NCBI RefSeq assembly: GCF_030499535.1
Contig: NZ_JASTLB010000001.1
Location: forward strand, 6,386,001-6,450,000
Reading direction: 5' to 3'
DNA: 64,000 nucleotides
Origin: Streptomyces sp. TG1A-8
Lineage (GTDB): Bacteria; Actinomycetota; Actinomycetes; Streptomycetales; Streptomycetaceae
The notes beneath the pieces were generated by a model that saw only the letters and a program-made list of their open reading frames with translations, ran no database searches and had not been told where the DNA came from. How positions within the stretch are numbered: the stretch's first letter is position 1; every line of letters starts with the position of its first letter. The position numbers and the translations under genes are program-made. This document shows positions 17,695 to 26,841 of the stretch, piece after piece.

Positions 17695-19536
17695 ATGTGC
17701 GGCATCACCGGATGGATCTCTTTCGACCGCGACCTGACCGCCGAGGCGGCCACGTTGCATGCGATGACCGAGACGATGGCCTGCCGCGGCCCGGACGACC
17801 GCGGCACCTTCGCCGAGGGCCCCGCCGCCCTGGGCCACCGCCGTCTCGCCATCATCGACCTCCCCGGCGGCCGCCAGCCGATGTCCCTGCCCACGCCCGG
17901 GGGGACCGTCGCGCTGGTCTACTCCGGGGAGGCCTACAACTTCACCGAGCTGCGCCGCGAACTCACCGACCGCGGCCACCGGTTCACCACCGACTCCGAC
18001 ACCGAGGTCGTCCTGCACGGCTACCTCGAATGGGGCGACGCCGTCGCCGAGCGGCTGAACGGCATGTACGCCTTCGCCGTCTGGGACGGTCGCCACGACA
18101 AGCTCGTGATGATCCGCGACCGCATGGGCATCAAGCCGTTCTACTACCACCCCACCCCCGACGGCGTGCTGTTCGGGTCCGAACCCAAGGCGATCCTCGC
18201 CAACCCGCTCGCCCGCCGGCGCGTCACCCTGGACGGCCTGCGCGAGCTGTTCACCATGATCAAGACGCCCGGACACGCGGTGTGGGAGGGCATGCGCGAG
18301 GTCGAACCCGGCACCGTCGTCACCGTCACCCGCTCGGGCCTGGACACCCGCGTCTACTGGCAGCTGGAGACCCGCCCGCACACCGACGACCGCGACACCA
18401 GCGTCGCCGCCGTGCGCACGCTCCTCGACGACATCGTGCGCCGCCAGCTGGTCGCCGACGTACCGCGCTGCACCCTGCTCTCCGGCGGCCTCGACTCCTC
18501 CGCCATGACCGCGCTCGCCGCCCGCCAGCTCGCCGAACGGGGCGAGACGGTGCGCAGCTTCGCCGTCGACTTCGTCGGCCAGGCCGACAACTTCGTCGCC
18601 GACGAACTGCGTGGCACCCCCGACGCGCCCTTCGTGCACGACGTGGCCCGCCTCGCCCGCACCGACCACCAGGACATCGTCCTCGACGCCCAGTCCCTCG
18701 CCGACCCCGCCGTGCGCGAGAAGGTGATCCGCGCCCGCGACCTGCCGGCCGGCCTCGGCGACATGGACGCCTCCCTGCTGCTGCTCTTCCGTGCCATCCG
18801 CGACCAGTCCACGGTCGCCCTGTCCGGCGAGTCCGCCGACGAGGTCTTCGGCGGCTACCTGCAGTTCTTCGACGAGGAGGCCCGCCGCGCCGACAACTTC
18901 CCCTGGCTGGTCCGCTTCGGGCGCCACTTCGGCGAGGACGCCGACATCCTGCGCCCCGAGCTGTCCAAGTCCCTCGACCTGGGGAGCTACGTCGCCGACG
19001 GCTACCGCACCGCCGTCTCCGGCATCCAGCGGCTCGACGGCGAGAGCGACTTCGAGTACCGGATGCGGCGGATCTGCCACCTGCACCTGACCCGCTTCGT
19101 CCGCATCCTGCTCGACCGCAAGGACCGGATGAGCATGGCCGTCGGCCTGGAGGTCCGGGTGCCGTTCTGCGACCACCGGCTCGTGGAGTACGTCTACAAC
19201 ACCCCCTGGTCGCTGAAGTCCTTCGACGGCCGCGAGAAGAGCCTGCTGAGGGAGGCGACCGCGGACGTCCTGCCGCGCTCGGTGTACGACCGGGTCAAGA
19301 GCCCCTACCCCTCCACGCAGGACCCGCGCTACGCCCGCGCCCTGCAGGAACAGGCGAAGGACCTCCTGGCCCGGCCCTCGCACCCCGTCTTCGACCTCGT
19401 CGACCGGGAGCGGGTCCGCACGGCCGCCGAGCGCGACACCCCCGTCAGCACCCAGATCGCCCGGCGCGGTCTGGAGCGCACCCTGGACCTCGCCCAGTGG
19501 ATCGACCTGTACTCCCCGGAGCTGGTCCTCAGCTGA
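17695..19536 (+). CDS. asnB: Glutamine-hydrolysing asparagine synthetase
   Basis: 613 residues starting MCGITGW after GGAGGTAGCGC. Cys2 is the glutaminase nucleophile. Residues 2 to about 210 are the class II glutamine amidotransferase domain (RGPDDRGTF, LGHRRLAIID, RDRMGIKPFYY). The synthetase domain has the ATP PP-loop LLSGGLDSSAMT near 261-271 and GESADEVFGGY. The enzyme makes asparagine from aspartate, glutamine and ATP. Length and motifs agree with housekeeping AsnB of Actinobacteria. The last 8 bases overlap the convergent DUF4232 gene. Confidence 0.9.
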   Translation: MCGITGWISFDRDLTAEAATLHAMTETMACRGPDDRGTFAEGPAALGHRRLAIIDLPGGRQPMSLPTPGGTVALVYSGEAYNFTELRRELTDRGHRFTTDSDTEVVLHGYLEWGDAVAERLNGMYAFAVWDGRHDKLVMIRDRMGIKPFYYHPTPDGVLFGSEPKAILANPLARRRVTLDGLRELFTMIKTPGHAVWEGMREVEPGTVVTVTRSGLDTRVYWQLETRPHTDDRDTSVAAVRTLLDDIVRRQLVADVPRCTLLSGGLDSSAMTALAARQLAERGETVRSFAVDFVGQADNFVADELRGTPDAPFVHDVARLARTDHQDIVLDAQSLADPAVREKVIRARDLPAGLGDMDASLLLLFRAIRDQSTVALSGESADEVFGGYLQFFDEEARRADNFPWLVRFGRHFGEDADILRPELSKSLDLGSYVADGYRTAVSGIQRLDGESDFEYRMRRICHLHLTRFVRILLDRKDRMSMAVGLEVRVPFCDHRLVEYVYNTPWSLKSFDGREKSLLREATADVLPRSVYDRVKSPYPSTQDPRYARALQEQAKDLLARPSHPVFDLVDRERVRTAAERDTPVSTQIARRGLERTLDLAQWIDLYSPELVLS

Positions 19537-19538
19537 GG
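19527..19538. other. Palindrome CCTCAGCTGAGG holding both convergent stop codons
   Basis: A perfect 12-bp palindrome contains the asnB TGA (19534-19536) and, on the other strand, the TGA of the DUF4232 gene (19529-19531). It is too short to be a confident terminator. Confidence 0.5.
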
Positions 19539-20050
19539 CCCAGGACCCGGTCCGCGGCCCGCGCCGTCGGCTGCCACCACGTGGTCACCGGCTCCCACAC
19601 CAGGACCTCGTCCCCGGTGCCGAGCTGCGCGGCGGTGAAGGAGCGGCCCCACTGGGAAGCCGACGGGGAGACCGCGATCCCCTGCGCCCGGCGGGCCTGC
19701 GGGTCCGCCGGGTCGGCGATGGCGCGCACGGCCGCGTAGGCCGTCGCGCCCCGGCCGAGCGCGTACGTCCCGGCGCCGCCCTCGGGCACCGGCAGGGCGG
19801 CCCCGTCCAGGTCGCCGAAGGTGATCGTCGGCACGCGGTCGACCACGCAGGCGCGGCCGCCCCGGTTGGTGACGTTCACCCGCACCACGGACGGCTCGGC
19901 GGGGACCGCCTTCGCCCGCACGGTCAGCGCCCGCTCCGCGCAGCGGGCGGGCTGGGCGGGCGCGGCGGCCCGGCTCTGCGGCGCGGTGAGCAGCAGGGCC
20001 GCGGCGGCGGCGCAGACGGCGGGTACGGCGAGGACGGCGTGGCTGCGCAT
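19529..20050 (-). CDS. Secreted DUF4232 domain protein
   Basis: 173 residues from the ATG at 20050 with GGGGGAA upstream. The open frame runs 44 codons further, but that part is not typical. A signal peptide (MRSHAVLAVPAVCAAAAALLLTAPQSRA) precedes a beta-sandwich-like domain with two cysteines, ARCAERALTVRAKAV and GGRACVVDRVPTITFGDLDG, matching DUF4232 of Streptomyces secreted proteins. Function unknown. It is convergent with asnB and overlaps it by 8 bases. Confidence 0.75.
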   Translation of the reverse strand: MRSHAVLAVPAVCAAAAALLLTAPQSRAAAPAQPARCAERALTVRAKAVPAEPSVVRVNVTNRGGRACVVDRVPTITFGDLDGAALPVPEGGAGTYALGRGATAYAAVRAIADPADPQARRAQGIAVSPSASQWGRSFTAAQLGTGDEVLVWEPVTTWWQPTARAADRVLGLS

Positions 20051-20178
20051 GGCGGGGTTCCCCCAGTTCGAGGTGGTGTGCGGGTCCGGCGTGCCGCAGC
20101 ACACCCGACCGGTGTGACGTCCGGGACACGTATGGGGTTGCCCCGGAATCGGGTCCGTCACCCGATTGCTCCCTCCTG

Positions 20179-21795
20179 TCATCGGCCGGCGGTGAGCGCG
20201 GTGGAGCTGCGGCCGGCCTCGTCCGCCGGGCAGGAACTGCCGCTCGGCGGCAGGGAGCCGTAGAGCAGGAAGTCGTTGACCTTGCGGTGGACGCAGGCGG
20301 ACGAGGAGTAGCCGGTGTGGCCCTCGCCCCTGTTGTCGAGCACGACCGCCGACGGCCCGAGCCGCCCGGCCGTCTCCACCGTCCAGCGGTACGGCGTCGC
20401 CGGGTCACCGCGCGTGCCCACCAGCAGCATCCCGGCCGTGTGCACGTTCCTGACCCGCTCGCGGACGAAGTCCGTGCCCCTGGGGCGGCCGTAGCACATC
20501 AGCACCTGGGCGAGCCGGTAGCGGCCGAAGACGGGCGATGCCTGCTCGTAGGCGGCCCGCAGGCCGTCCAGGTCCCGGATGATCCGCGCGGCGGCGGGCC
20601 GGTCGGGGTCGTCCGCGCAGTCGATCGCCAGCAGCGCGGCCGGCAGGTTGTCCACGGGCACGTCCTGCGCGTCGACCAGCCCGCCGTCCTTCCCGCCGGG
20701 CCGCTCGTCCTCGAGGGGGAGGGCGACCCCGCCGGCGGCGAAGTTCAGCACGCCCCGCGCGTCGCCGTCCTCGACCAGCGAGGCCAGCGCCCGCTCCAGC
20801 GACGGCCACAGCTCCCGGCTGTGGAGGGCCTGCCCGAGGGCGCCCACCAGGTCCTGCCCGGTGAACGCGCCGCCGAGGTCGGTGAGCAGCGGGTCCTCGT
20901 CCAGCGAGCGCACCAGCCGGACGACCTCGTCCCCGGCCGCCCGCCGGTCCCGGCCGAACGGGCAGGCGATGTCCGCCGCACACCAGTCCAGGAAGCCCTC
21001 CAGCGCCCTCTGCTGCCCCTCGGCGCCCGCCAGCCCCTGCTCGGACAGCGGCTCGGTCAGCGTGTCCACCCCGTCGAGGGCCATCCGGCCGACCTTGCCC
21101 GGGAACTGCGCCGCGTACACCGCGCCCAGCCGGGTGCCGTAGGAGAAGCCGAGGTAGTTGAGCTTCCTGTCGCCCAGGGCCTGGCGGATGACGTCCATGT
21201 CCCGGGAGGCGTTGACGGTGCCGATGTGCGGCAGCACCGGGCCGGAGTGCCGCGCGCACGCCTCGGACACCTGCCGCAGCTGCTTGAGCAGCGCCTGCGG
21301 GCGGTCGGCGCCGACGTCCCCGGCCGCCGCGGCCGGCACCTCCTCGTCGCCCTCGCCGCAGCTGACCGGGGAGGACCGGCCGACACCGCGCGGGTCGAAG
21401 GAGACCACGTCGTAGCCGTTGGTCAGGTCCATGAACTCCTTGCCGGCCACCGCGAGTCCCGTGACGCCCGGGCCTCCGGGGCCGCCGAAGTTCAGCAGCA
21501 CCGAGCCGCGCGACGCGCCGGTGGCGCGGTAGCGGGCCAGTGCCAGGTCGAGGGTGCCCGCGCCGGGCCTCGCGTAGTCCAGCGGGACGGTCACCCTGCC
21601 GCACTGCAGGTCCCCGGGCACGCCCGGACCCTCGCAGGCCGCCCACGCCACCTTCTGCCGGTGGAAGGGGGACAGACCGGGCTGCGGCCGGTCGGCCGCG
21701 GTCGCGGGCAGCCCGGCCCCGAGCAGCGTCAGGGTGAGGGCCCCGGCGCCCGCGCAACGCCGCACGACGGGCCGTGCGGACAGCTTGGCCAGCAT
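20179..21795 (-). CDS. Secreted alpha/beta-hydrolase, tripeptidyl aminopeptidase (TAP)-like
   Basis: 538 residues from the ATG at 21795, with AGGAGG seven bases upstream. The frame is open far beyond, but this start is clear. A signal peptide (LTLTLLGAGLPATAA) is followed by the hydrolase core. The oxyanion segment is LLNFGGPGGPGVTG, the nucleophile motif GFSYGTRLGAVYAA lies near 216, Asp is in GTRGDPATPY near 466, and His in GEGHTGYSSSACVH near 493. The C-terminal TAP-like domain is present. Relatives remove tripeptides from secreted proteins. It is divergent from the chaplin gene. Confidence 0.85.
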   Translation of the reverse strand: MLAKLSARPVVRRCAGAGALTLTLLGAGLPATAADRPQPGLSPFHRQKVAWAACEGPGVPGDLQCGRVTVPLDYARPGAGTLDLALARYRATGASRGSVLLNFGGPGGPGVTGLAVAGKEFMDLTNGYDVVSFDPRGVGRSSPVSCGEGDEEVPAAAAGDVGADRPQALLKQLRQVSEACARHSGPVLPHIGTVNASRDMDVIRQALGDRKLNYLGFSYGTRLGAVYAAQFPGKVGRMALDGVDTLTEPLSEQGLAGAEGQQRALEGFLDWCAADIACPFGRDRRAAGDEVVRLVRSLDEDPLLTDLGGAFTGQDLVGALGQALHSRELWPSLERALASLVEDGDARGVLNFAAGGVALPLEDERPGGKDGGLVDAQDVPVDNLPAALLAIDCADDPDRPAAARIIRDLDGLRAAYEQASPVFGRYRLAQVLMCYGRPRGTDFVRERVRNVHTAGMLLVGTRGDPATPYRWTVETAGRLGPSAVVLDNRGEGHTGYSSSACVHRKVNDFLLYGSLPPSGSSCPADEAGRSSTALTAGR

Positions 21796-22075
21796 CGATC
21801 GCCTCCTGGGGCGCACCCGCCGGGGACCGGGCCGACGCCCTCGAACACCATAAGCACGCCCCGGGGAGTCCGCCTCCGGACGAGCGGTGCGGCGCCGGAC
21901 GCCCCGCTCCGCGCGCGGCCGGGCACGCCGGAGCGGCCCTGCGACCGCCGTGCGCGGCTCGGCCGACCGTGCCATCCGGCGCGATGGGAGGGCGACAAGC
22001 CATAACCCCGTCGGTTCCCCCGCGTTGTACGTGTCGCGGGCGAGTGCCCGCGACGATGTGGAAGGCAGGGAACCT

Positions 22076-22789
22076 ATGAGACGGGCTACCCGTAACGGTG
22101 TGCTCGCCGTCGCCGCCGCCTCCGGCGCGCTGGCCGTGGCGATGCCGGTGTCCGCCGCGTTCGCGGCCGACGGGGCCGCCGCCGACGGCGCCGCGGTCGG
22201 CTCGCCGGGGCTGGTCTCCGGCAACACCATCCAGCTCCCGGTGCACGTCCCGGTGAACGTGTGCGGCAACACCGTGAACGTGGTGGGGCTGCTGAACCCC
22301 GCCGCCGGCAACACGTGCGTGAACGGCGGCGGTACCGACAAGGGCGGCACCCACAAGGACGGCGGCACCGGCAAGGACGGCGGCACCGGCAAGGACGGCT
22401 CGGCCACGTCCGGTGGCGCGTCGGCGCAGGGCGTCGCCGAGGACTCGCCCGGCGTGATCTCCGGCAACGGGATCCAGCTGCCGATCGACCTGCCGGTGAA
22501 CATCAGCGGCAACAGCGTCAACGTGGTCGGCGTGGGCAACCCGGCGGTGGACAACCACTCGGCCAACACGGGCGACCGGCCCGAGGCGCCGAAGGCGCCC
22601 GCCGCGGAACCGCCGGCCCCCGTCAAGTCCCGTCCGGCACCGCGGCCCGTGCACGACACGCCGGTGGCGTCGTCCACCCTGGCCCACACCGGAGCGGACC
22701 TGACGGCCCCCGCGATCGCCGGCAGCGCCGTGCTCCTGCTCACCGGCGCGACCCTGTACCGCCGCTTCCGGCCCGACCGCACCCGCTGA
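22076..22789 (+). CDS. Long chaplin with two chaplin domains and a sortase signal
   Basis: 237 residues from the ATG at 22076. Signal peptide (AVAAASGALAVAMPVSAAFA); chaplin domain 1 near 43-82 (SPGLVSGNTIQLPVHVPVNVCGN... with two cysteines); a Gly/Lys/Asp repeat linker; chaplin domain 2 near 122-161 (SPGVISGNGIQLPIDLPVNISGN) without cysteines; a Pro/Ala stretch; LAHTG sorting motif at 202-206; membrane segment and Arg tail. This is the ChpA/B/C layout: wall-anchored amyloid-forming proteins that make aerial hyphae hydrophobic. A strong terminator follows. Chaplin genes are normally controlled by developmental sigma factors, not visible here. Confidence 0.92.
   Translation: MRRATRNGVLAVAAASGALAVAMPVSAAFAADGAAADGAAVGSPGLVSGNTIQLPVHVPVNVCGNTVNVVGLLNPAAGNTCVNGGGTDKGGTHKDGGTGKDGGTGKDGSATSGGASAQGVAEDSPGVISGNGIQLPIDLPVNISGNSVNVVGVGNPAVDNHSANTGDRPEAPKAPAAEPPAPVKSRPAPRPVHDTPVASSTLAHTGADLTAPAIAGSAVLLLTGATLYRRFRPDRTR
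22343..22396. repeat. 18-bp tandem repeat in the chaplin linker
   Basis: Three units, the last two identical (GGCGGCACCGGCAAGGAC), encoding GGTGKD-type hexapeptides. The unit is a multiple of three, so the number can vary without breaking the gene. A degenerate fourth unit lies just upstream. Confidence 0.85.
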
Positions 22790-22797
22790 CCGGAGCA

Positions 22798-22841
22798 CCG
22801 CGGGGCCCCCACCGGACGCCGGCCCGGTGGGGGCCCCGCGG
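22798..22841 (+). terminator. Chaplin gene terminator
   Basis: Perfect 18-bp inverted repeat (arms 22798-22815 and 22824-22841) with an 8-base loop, starting 9 bases after the stop codon. No T tract follows, as is common in Streptomyces. Confidence 0.85.
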
Positions 22842-23132
22842 CATGGGCGCGGCCCGTGCATCCCCCGGGGTGCGGCACGCAGGCCGACCGCGCGGGATCG
22901 GGCGGCGTGACGGGCGCCCCGGTGCGGAACTGCCGCCCCGAACGTGTGCCGGCCCGGTCCTGGCCCGGCCGCCGGTCCCCGCCCGGCCGCCGGCTCCGGT
23001 GCGGCGGCCGGTCCTCGCGCGGTCGCCGGTCCCAGCGTGGCGCGCCCGGGGCCGGATCGGCGAGGATGCGGCGGGCGCGGTCGACCGCCGTGCCCTTCCG
23101 TACGTCCGATCCCAGGGAAAGAGAGCGCACCG
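22842..23132. other. Intergenic region with CCGGCCGCCGG-type repeats
   Basis: About 290 bases. The part from 22950 to 23030 holds imperfect repeats of CGGCCGCCGGTCC. No gene is supported: the frames crossing it are Arg/Pro/Gly-rich with no start. Confidence 0.4.
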
Positions 23133-23987
23133 ATGACCTCACCGGCTCCCCGGAACCTCGTCGTCACCCAGGCCACCCCCGCCGACTGGCCGGTGATCAG
23201 CGAGTGGGCGGCGGCGGAGGGCTGGAGCCCCGGACTGTCCGACGGACCCGTCTTCTTCGCCCAGGACCCCGACGGCTTCTTCCTCGGCCGGATCGGCGGG
23301 GAACCGGTTTCGGCCATCTCCGTCGTGAACTACGGCTCCGACTACGCCTTCCTCGGCTGCTACCTCGTCCGCCCCGACGCGCGCGGCCACGGTTACGGCC
23401 TGACCACCTGGAAGACCGCCCTGGCCCACGCCGGGAGCCGCACCGTCGGCCTGGACGGCGTCGTCGCCCAGCAGGACAACTACCGCCAGTCCGGGTTCGA
23501 ACTCGCCTACCGCACCGTCCGCTTCACCGGCACCGCTCCCGCGGGCGGGACCCCCGCCCGGGTCCGCCCCGCCGGACCCGCCGACCTGGCGACCCTCACC
23601 GCCTACGACAGCGCCTGCTTCCCGGCCGACCGCCCGCGTTTCCTCGCGGAGTGGCTGACCGCCCCCGGCCACCGCGCGGTCGTCCGCCACGACGGCGACC
23701 GCGTCACCGGTTACGGCGTGATCCGCCCCTGCCACGGCTGCCTGCGCATCGGTCCGCTCTTCGCGGACACCGCCGACGACGCCCGGGCCCTGTTGGCGGC
23801 GCTCGCCGCCGGCGCCACCGGCCAGGAGGTCGCCCTCGACGTCCCCGAACCCAACGGGGCCGGCATCGCCCTGGTGGAGGAAGCCGGCTTCCGGGCCTCC
23901 TTCGAGACCGCCCGCATGTACACCGGCCCGGTCCGCGCCTACGCCCGGGAGCGGGTCTTCGCCGTCACGACCCTGGAACTCGGCTGA
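23133..23987 (+). CDS. GNAT family N-acetyltransferase with two GNAT-like halves
   Basis: 284 residues from the ATG at 23133, preceded by GGGAAAGAGAG. The first half holds the acetyl-CoA motif (CYLVRPDARGHGYGLTTWKTALAHA) near residues 80-105. The second half (GYGVIRPCHGCLRIGPLFADTADDARALL) resembles the YitH-type C-terminal domain. The substrate is unknown. It precedes a second GNAT gene by 87 bases on the same strand, but they are not close relatives of each other. Confidence 0.8.
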   Translation: MTSPAPRNLVVTQATPADWPVISEWAAAEGWSPGLSDGPVFFAQDPDGFFLGRIGGEPVSAISVVNYGSDYAFLGCYLVRPDARGHGYGLTTWKTALAHAGSRTVGLDGVVAQQDNYRQSGFELAYRTVRFTGTAPAGGTPARVRPAGPADLATLTAYDSACFPADRPRFLAEWLTAPGHRAVVRHDGDRVTGYGVIRPCHGCLRIGPLFADTADDARALLAALAAGATGQEVALDVPEPNGAGIALVEEAGFRASFETARMYTGPVRAYARERVFAVTTLELG

Positions 23988-24074
23988 CCCGACGGCTCAC
24001 GGGCCGGCGGACGCCGCAATCCCCTTGCCCGGCCAGGGACCCGGGTGCTGGGGTGGGGGAGGGACAAGGAAGCG

Positions 24075-24833
24075 GTGCTCGCCCTGTACGACGCCGGGAT
24101 GCGCCCGGGCGCACGGCCCGACGGCCCCGGAGCCCGTGTCGAACGGGCCGGGGCCGTGGTGCGCCAGACCGGTGACGCGCGGAGCTGGAACGGCGTCGTC
24201 CGGTCCGGTCTGGACGCGGCGGGCGCGGACCGGGCGATCGGCGAGCAGATCGCGTACTTCACCCGTCTCGGCCTCGCCTTCGAGTGGAAGCTCTACGGCC
24301 ACGACCGGCCCGCCGGTCTCGGCGGACGCCTCACCGCCGCCGGGTTCCGGGCCGGTCCCAAGGAGACGCTGATGGCCGGTGAGACCGGCCGCCTGGCGCT
24401 GGGCGCCGTGCCTCCCGCGGGCGTCCGTCTGGTGCGGGCCACCGATCCGGCCGGCATCGGCCTGGTCGCGGACGTGCACGAGAAGGCCTTCGGCACCGAC
24501 GGCACCCGGCTGCGGCACGGGCTGCTCGCCCGGCTGGCCGCCGATCCCGGCTCCGTCGTCGCCGTGGTCGCGCTCGCGGACGGCGAACCCGTCGGCGCCG
24601 CCCGGATGGAACTGGTGCCCGGTGCCCGCTTCGCCGGCCTGTGGGGCGGCGGCACCCTCGCGGCCTGGCGGGCCCGGGGCGTCTACCGCGCCCTGGTCGC
24701 CCACCGTGCCCGCGTGGCCGCCGCCCACGGCTGTCGTTGCCTCCAGGCCGACGCCTCGGCCATGAGCCGTCCGGTCCTGGAGCGCATCGGTTTCCACGCG
24801 CTGGGCACGACGCCCTACGCGTACGGGGACTGA
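24075..24833 (+). CDS. GNAT family N-acetyltransferase
   Basis: 252 residues from the GTG at 24075, chosen because AAGGA lies five bases upstream. A GTG at 24045 would add ten residues. The N-terminal half (LYDAGMRPGARPDGPGARVERAG, IAYFTRLGLAFEWKLYGHDRP) is a pattern I have seen in actinobacterial GNAT proteins. The acetyl-CoA part is GGGTLAAWRARGVYRALVAHRA. Substrate unknown. The gene ends two bases before the convergent stop of the next gene. Confidence 0.75.
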   Translation: MLALYDAGMRPGARPDGPGARVERAGAVVRQTGDARSWNGVVRSGLDAAGADRAIGEQIAYFTRLGLAFEWKLYGHDRPAGLGGRLTAAGFRAGPKETLMAGETGRLALGAVPPAGVRLVRATDPAGIGLVADVHEKAFGTDGTRLRHGLLARLAADPGSVVAVVALADGEPVGAARMELVPGARFAGLWGGGTLAAWRARGVYRALVAHRARVAAAHGCRCLQADASAMSRPVLERIGFHALGTTPYAYGD

Positions 24834-24835
24834 GG

Positions 24836-25099
24836 TCAGCGACGGGCCTTCGCCCGGTCCAGGGCGACCACGCCGACGGCGGCGAGGGCGACCTGGATGA
24901 GCCACTCGATCCAGTCGGGTCCGTCGGTGTCGGCGACTCCGAGCCCGGCGGCTATCGCCGAGCCGATCAGCGCCGCCACGATGCCGACCACGAGGGTCCA
25001 CAGGACGCCGATGTGCTGCCGCCCGGGAACGACCAGCCGGCCCAGCAGGCCGATGATGATGCCGATGATCAGCGCACTGATGATGCCGGAGATCTCCAT
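24836..25099 (-). CDS. GlsB/YeaQ/YmgE family membrane protein
   Basis: 87 residues with three hydrophobic segments and the family patterns IIGIIIGLLGRLVVPG and VVGIVAALIGSAIA. This is the transglycosylase-associated protein family, small membrane proteins linked to stress in other bacteria. No enzymatic role is known. It is convergent with the upstream acetyltransferase and divergent from the secreted protein gene. Confidence 0.85.
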   Translation of the reverse strand: MEISGIISALIIGIIIGLLGRLVVPGRQHIGVLWTLVVGIVAALIGSAIAAGLGVADTDGPDWIEWLIQVALAAVGVVALDRAKARR

Positions 25100-25329
25100 G
25101 CCCGTCCCTCTTCCTCTCGTCCTCCGTCGGTGTCCGAATCTTGCTGAACAGGCATGTGCCCGCTGAAACCGGAGGCAGTCCGGCCGGTTCGTGCCGGAAC
25201 CCTCTGTTCACCGGACTGTTATGCCATGTACCTTTCAGGTGATCGACGCGTGTAGAACGCTGGACGGGTTCTCCACGCGGACGTGGCGCCCGCACCGCCT
25301 CTCCCCACCCCCTCATGGAGGTACGCCGG

Positions 25330-26772
25330 ATGCTCGGATCCAGCAGATCCCGCCGCACAGTCACCACCGCCCTGACCGGACTGGGGCTGCTCGCCGCCAC
25401 GGCAGCCCTGCAGGTCGGCACGGACGCCACTCCCGCCCGTGCGGCCACCACGCACCGGATCCTGTTCGACAACGCCCACGCCGAGACGGCCGGCAACGCC
25501 GACTGGGTCATCTCCACCAGCCAGCCCGACCCCCTCGGCCAGGACTCCACACCGTCCGCCGAGACGGACTGGACGGGCGCCCTGTCCTCATGGGGCGTGG
25601 CCCTGCAGAAGGCCGGCGGCTACAGCCTGAAGACACTGCCCTCGGGTTCCAGCCTCGGCTACGGCGGCTCGTCCGCCACCGACCTCGCCAACTTCGACAC
25701 ACTGGTCCTGCCGGAGCCCAACACGCTGTTCACGGCCGCCGAGAAGACGGCGATCATGAACTTCGTGAAGAACGGCGGCGGCCTGTTCATGATCTCCGAC
25801 CACACCGGCGCCGACCGCAACAACGACGGCGAGGACGCGGTCGAGATCTTCAACGACCTCATGACGAACAACAGCGTCGACTCCACCGACCCGTTCGGCT
25901 TCTCCATCGACGCGCTCGACGTCGGTTCCGGTTACCCGGCCGCCATCAGCGACAGCACCGACCCCGTCCTGCACGGTTCCTTCGGCACCGTCACCAAGAG
26001 CCTGATCGCCGACGGCACGACCGCCACCCTCAAGCCCGCCGACAACTCCGCCGTCAAGGGCCTGGTCTACCGCAGCGGTTACTCCGGCAACACCGGGGCC
26101 TTCTTCGCCACCAGCGCCTTCGGCAGCGGACGCGTCGCCTTCTGGGGCGACAGCTCGCCGGTCGACGACGGCACCGGCCAGTCCGGCAACACCCTGTACG
26201 ACGGCTGGAACGACACCGGCGCCACCAATGCCGCCCTCGCCCTCAACGCGACCGCCTGGCTTGCCGGTTCGGGCAGCAGCAGCGGCGGCACCGGCACCTG
26301 CGCCGCCGCCCAGCTCCTCGGCAACAGCGGGTTCGAGTCCGGCAGCTCCACCTGGAGCACCACCGGCGGCGTCATCACCAACTCCAGGGGTCAGTCCGCG
26401 CGTTCCGGTTCGTACTACGCCTGGCTCGACGGCAGCGGCGCCGCCACCACCGACACGCTCTCGCAGACGGTGACCATCCCGTCCGCCTGCTCGACGGCCA
26501 CGTTCGGTTTCTACCTCCACGTCGACACGGCCGAGACCACGACCAGCACGGCCTACGACACCCTCAAGGTCCAGGTGCTCAACGGCTCCGGCACCGTCCT
26601 GAGCACCCTGGCCACGTACTCGAACCTCAACGCCGCCGCCGGCTACACCCAGCGCAGCTTCAGCCTCGGCGGCTACGCCGGGCAGACCGTCACCCTGAAG
26701 TTCACCGGTACCGAGGGCTCCAAGCTCCAGACGTCGTTCGTCGTCGACGACACCGCGCTGAACGTCTCCTGA
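25330..26772 (+). CDS. Large secreted protein, amidotransferase-like fold plus beta-sandwich domain
   Basis: 480 residues from the ATG at 25330, which has GGAGG eight bases upstream. An ATG at 25315 overlaps that site. A signal peptide ([26 protein letters not shown]) leads to a domain of about 280 residues with [54 protein letters not shown] and [15 protein letters not shown]. It resembles GATase1/DUF4350-like folds, without a recognised catalytic Cys. A Ser/Gly linker follows, then a C-terminal domain ([14 protein letters not shown]...) like carbohydrate-binding or jelly-roll modules. I cannot assign an activity. Probably extracellular. Confidence 0.7.
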   Translation: MLGSSRSRRTVTTALTGLGLLAATAALQVGTDATPARAATTHRILFDNAHAETAGNADWVISTSQPDPLGQDSTPSAETDWTGALSSWGVALQKAGGYSLKTLPSGSSLGYGGSSATDLANFDTLVLPEPNTLFTAAEKTAIMNFVKNGGGLFMISDHTGADRNNDGEDAVEIFNDLMTNNSVDSTDPFGFSIDALDVGSGYPAAISDSTDPVLHGSFGTVTKSLIADGTTATLKPADNSAVKGLVYRSGYSGNTGAFFATSAFGSGRVAFWGDSSPVDDGTGQSGNTLYDGWNDTGATNAALALNATAWLAGSGSSSGGTGTCAAAQLLGNSGFESGSSTWSTTGGVITNSRGQSARSGSYYAWLDGSGAATTDTLSQTVTIPSACSTATFGFYLHVDTAETTTSTAYDTLKVQVLNGSGTVLSTLATYSNLNAAAGYTQRSFSLGGYAGQTVTLKFTGTEGSKLQTSFVVDDTALNVS

Positions 26773-26799
26773 GAGTAGGGTGGGGGACCATGACACGGC

Positions 26800-26832
26800 C
26801 TTCCCCGACCGGATCCGCTCCGGCCGGGGAAG
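26800..26832 (+). terminator. Terminator of the secreted protein gene
   Basis: 13-bp inverted repeat with one mismatch (arms 26800-26812 and 26820-26832) and a 7-base loop, followed by CTTT. It ends only 9 bases before the next ATG, so it could also act as an attenuator for that gene. Confidence 0.65.
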
Positions 26833-26841
26833 CTTTCGTTC

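Noticed and set aside
21796..23142. N-terminal extension of the TAP-like peptidase (open frame to 23142)
   Set aside because: The ATG at 21795 has AGGAGG and a signal peptide. The upstream frame runs antisense through the chaplin gene.
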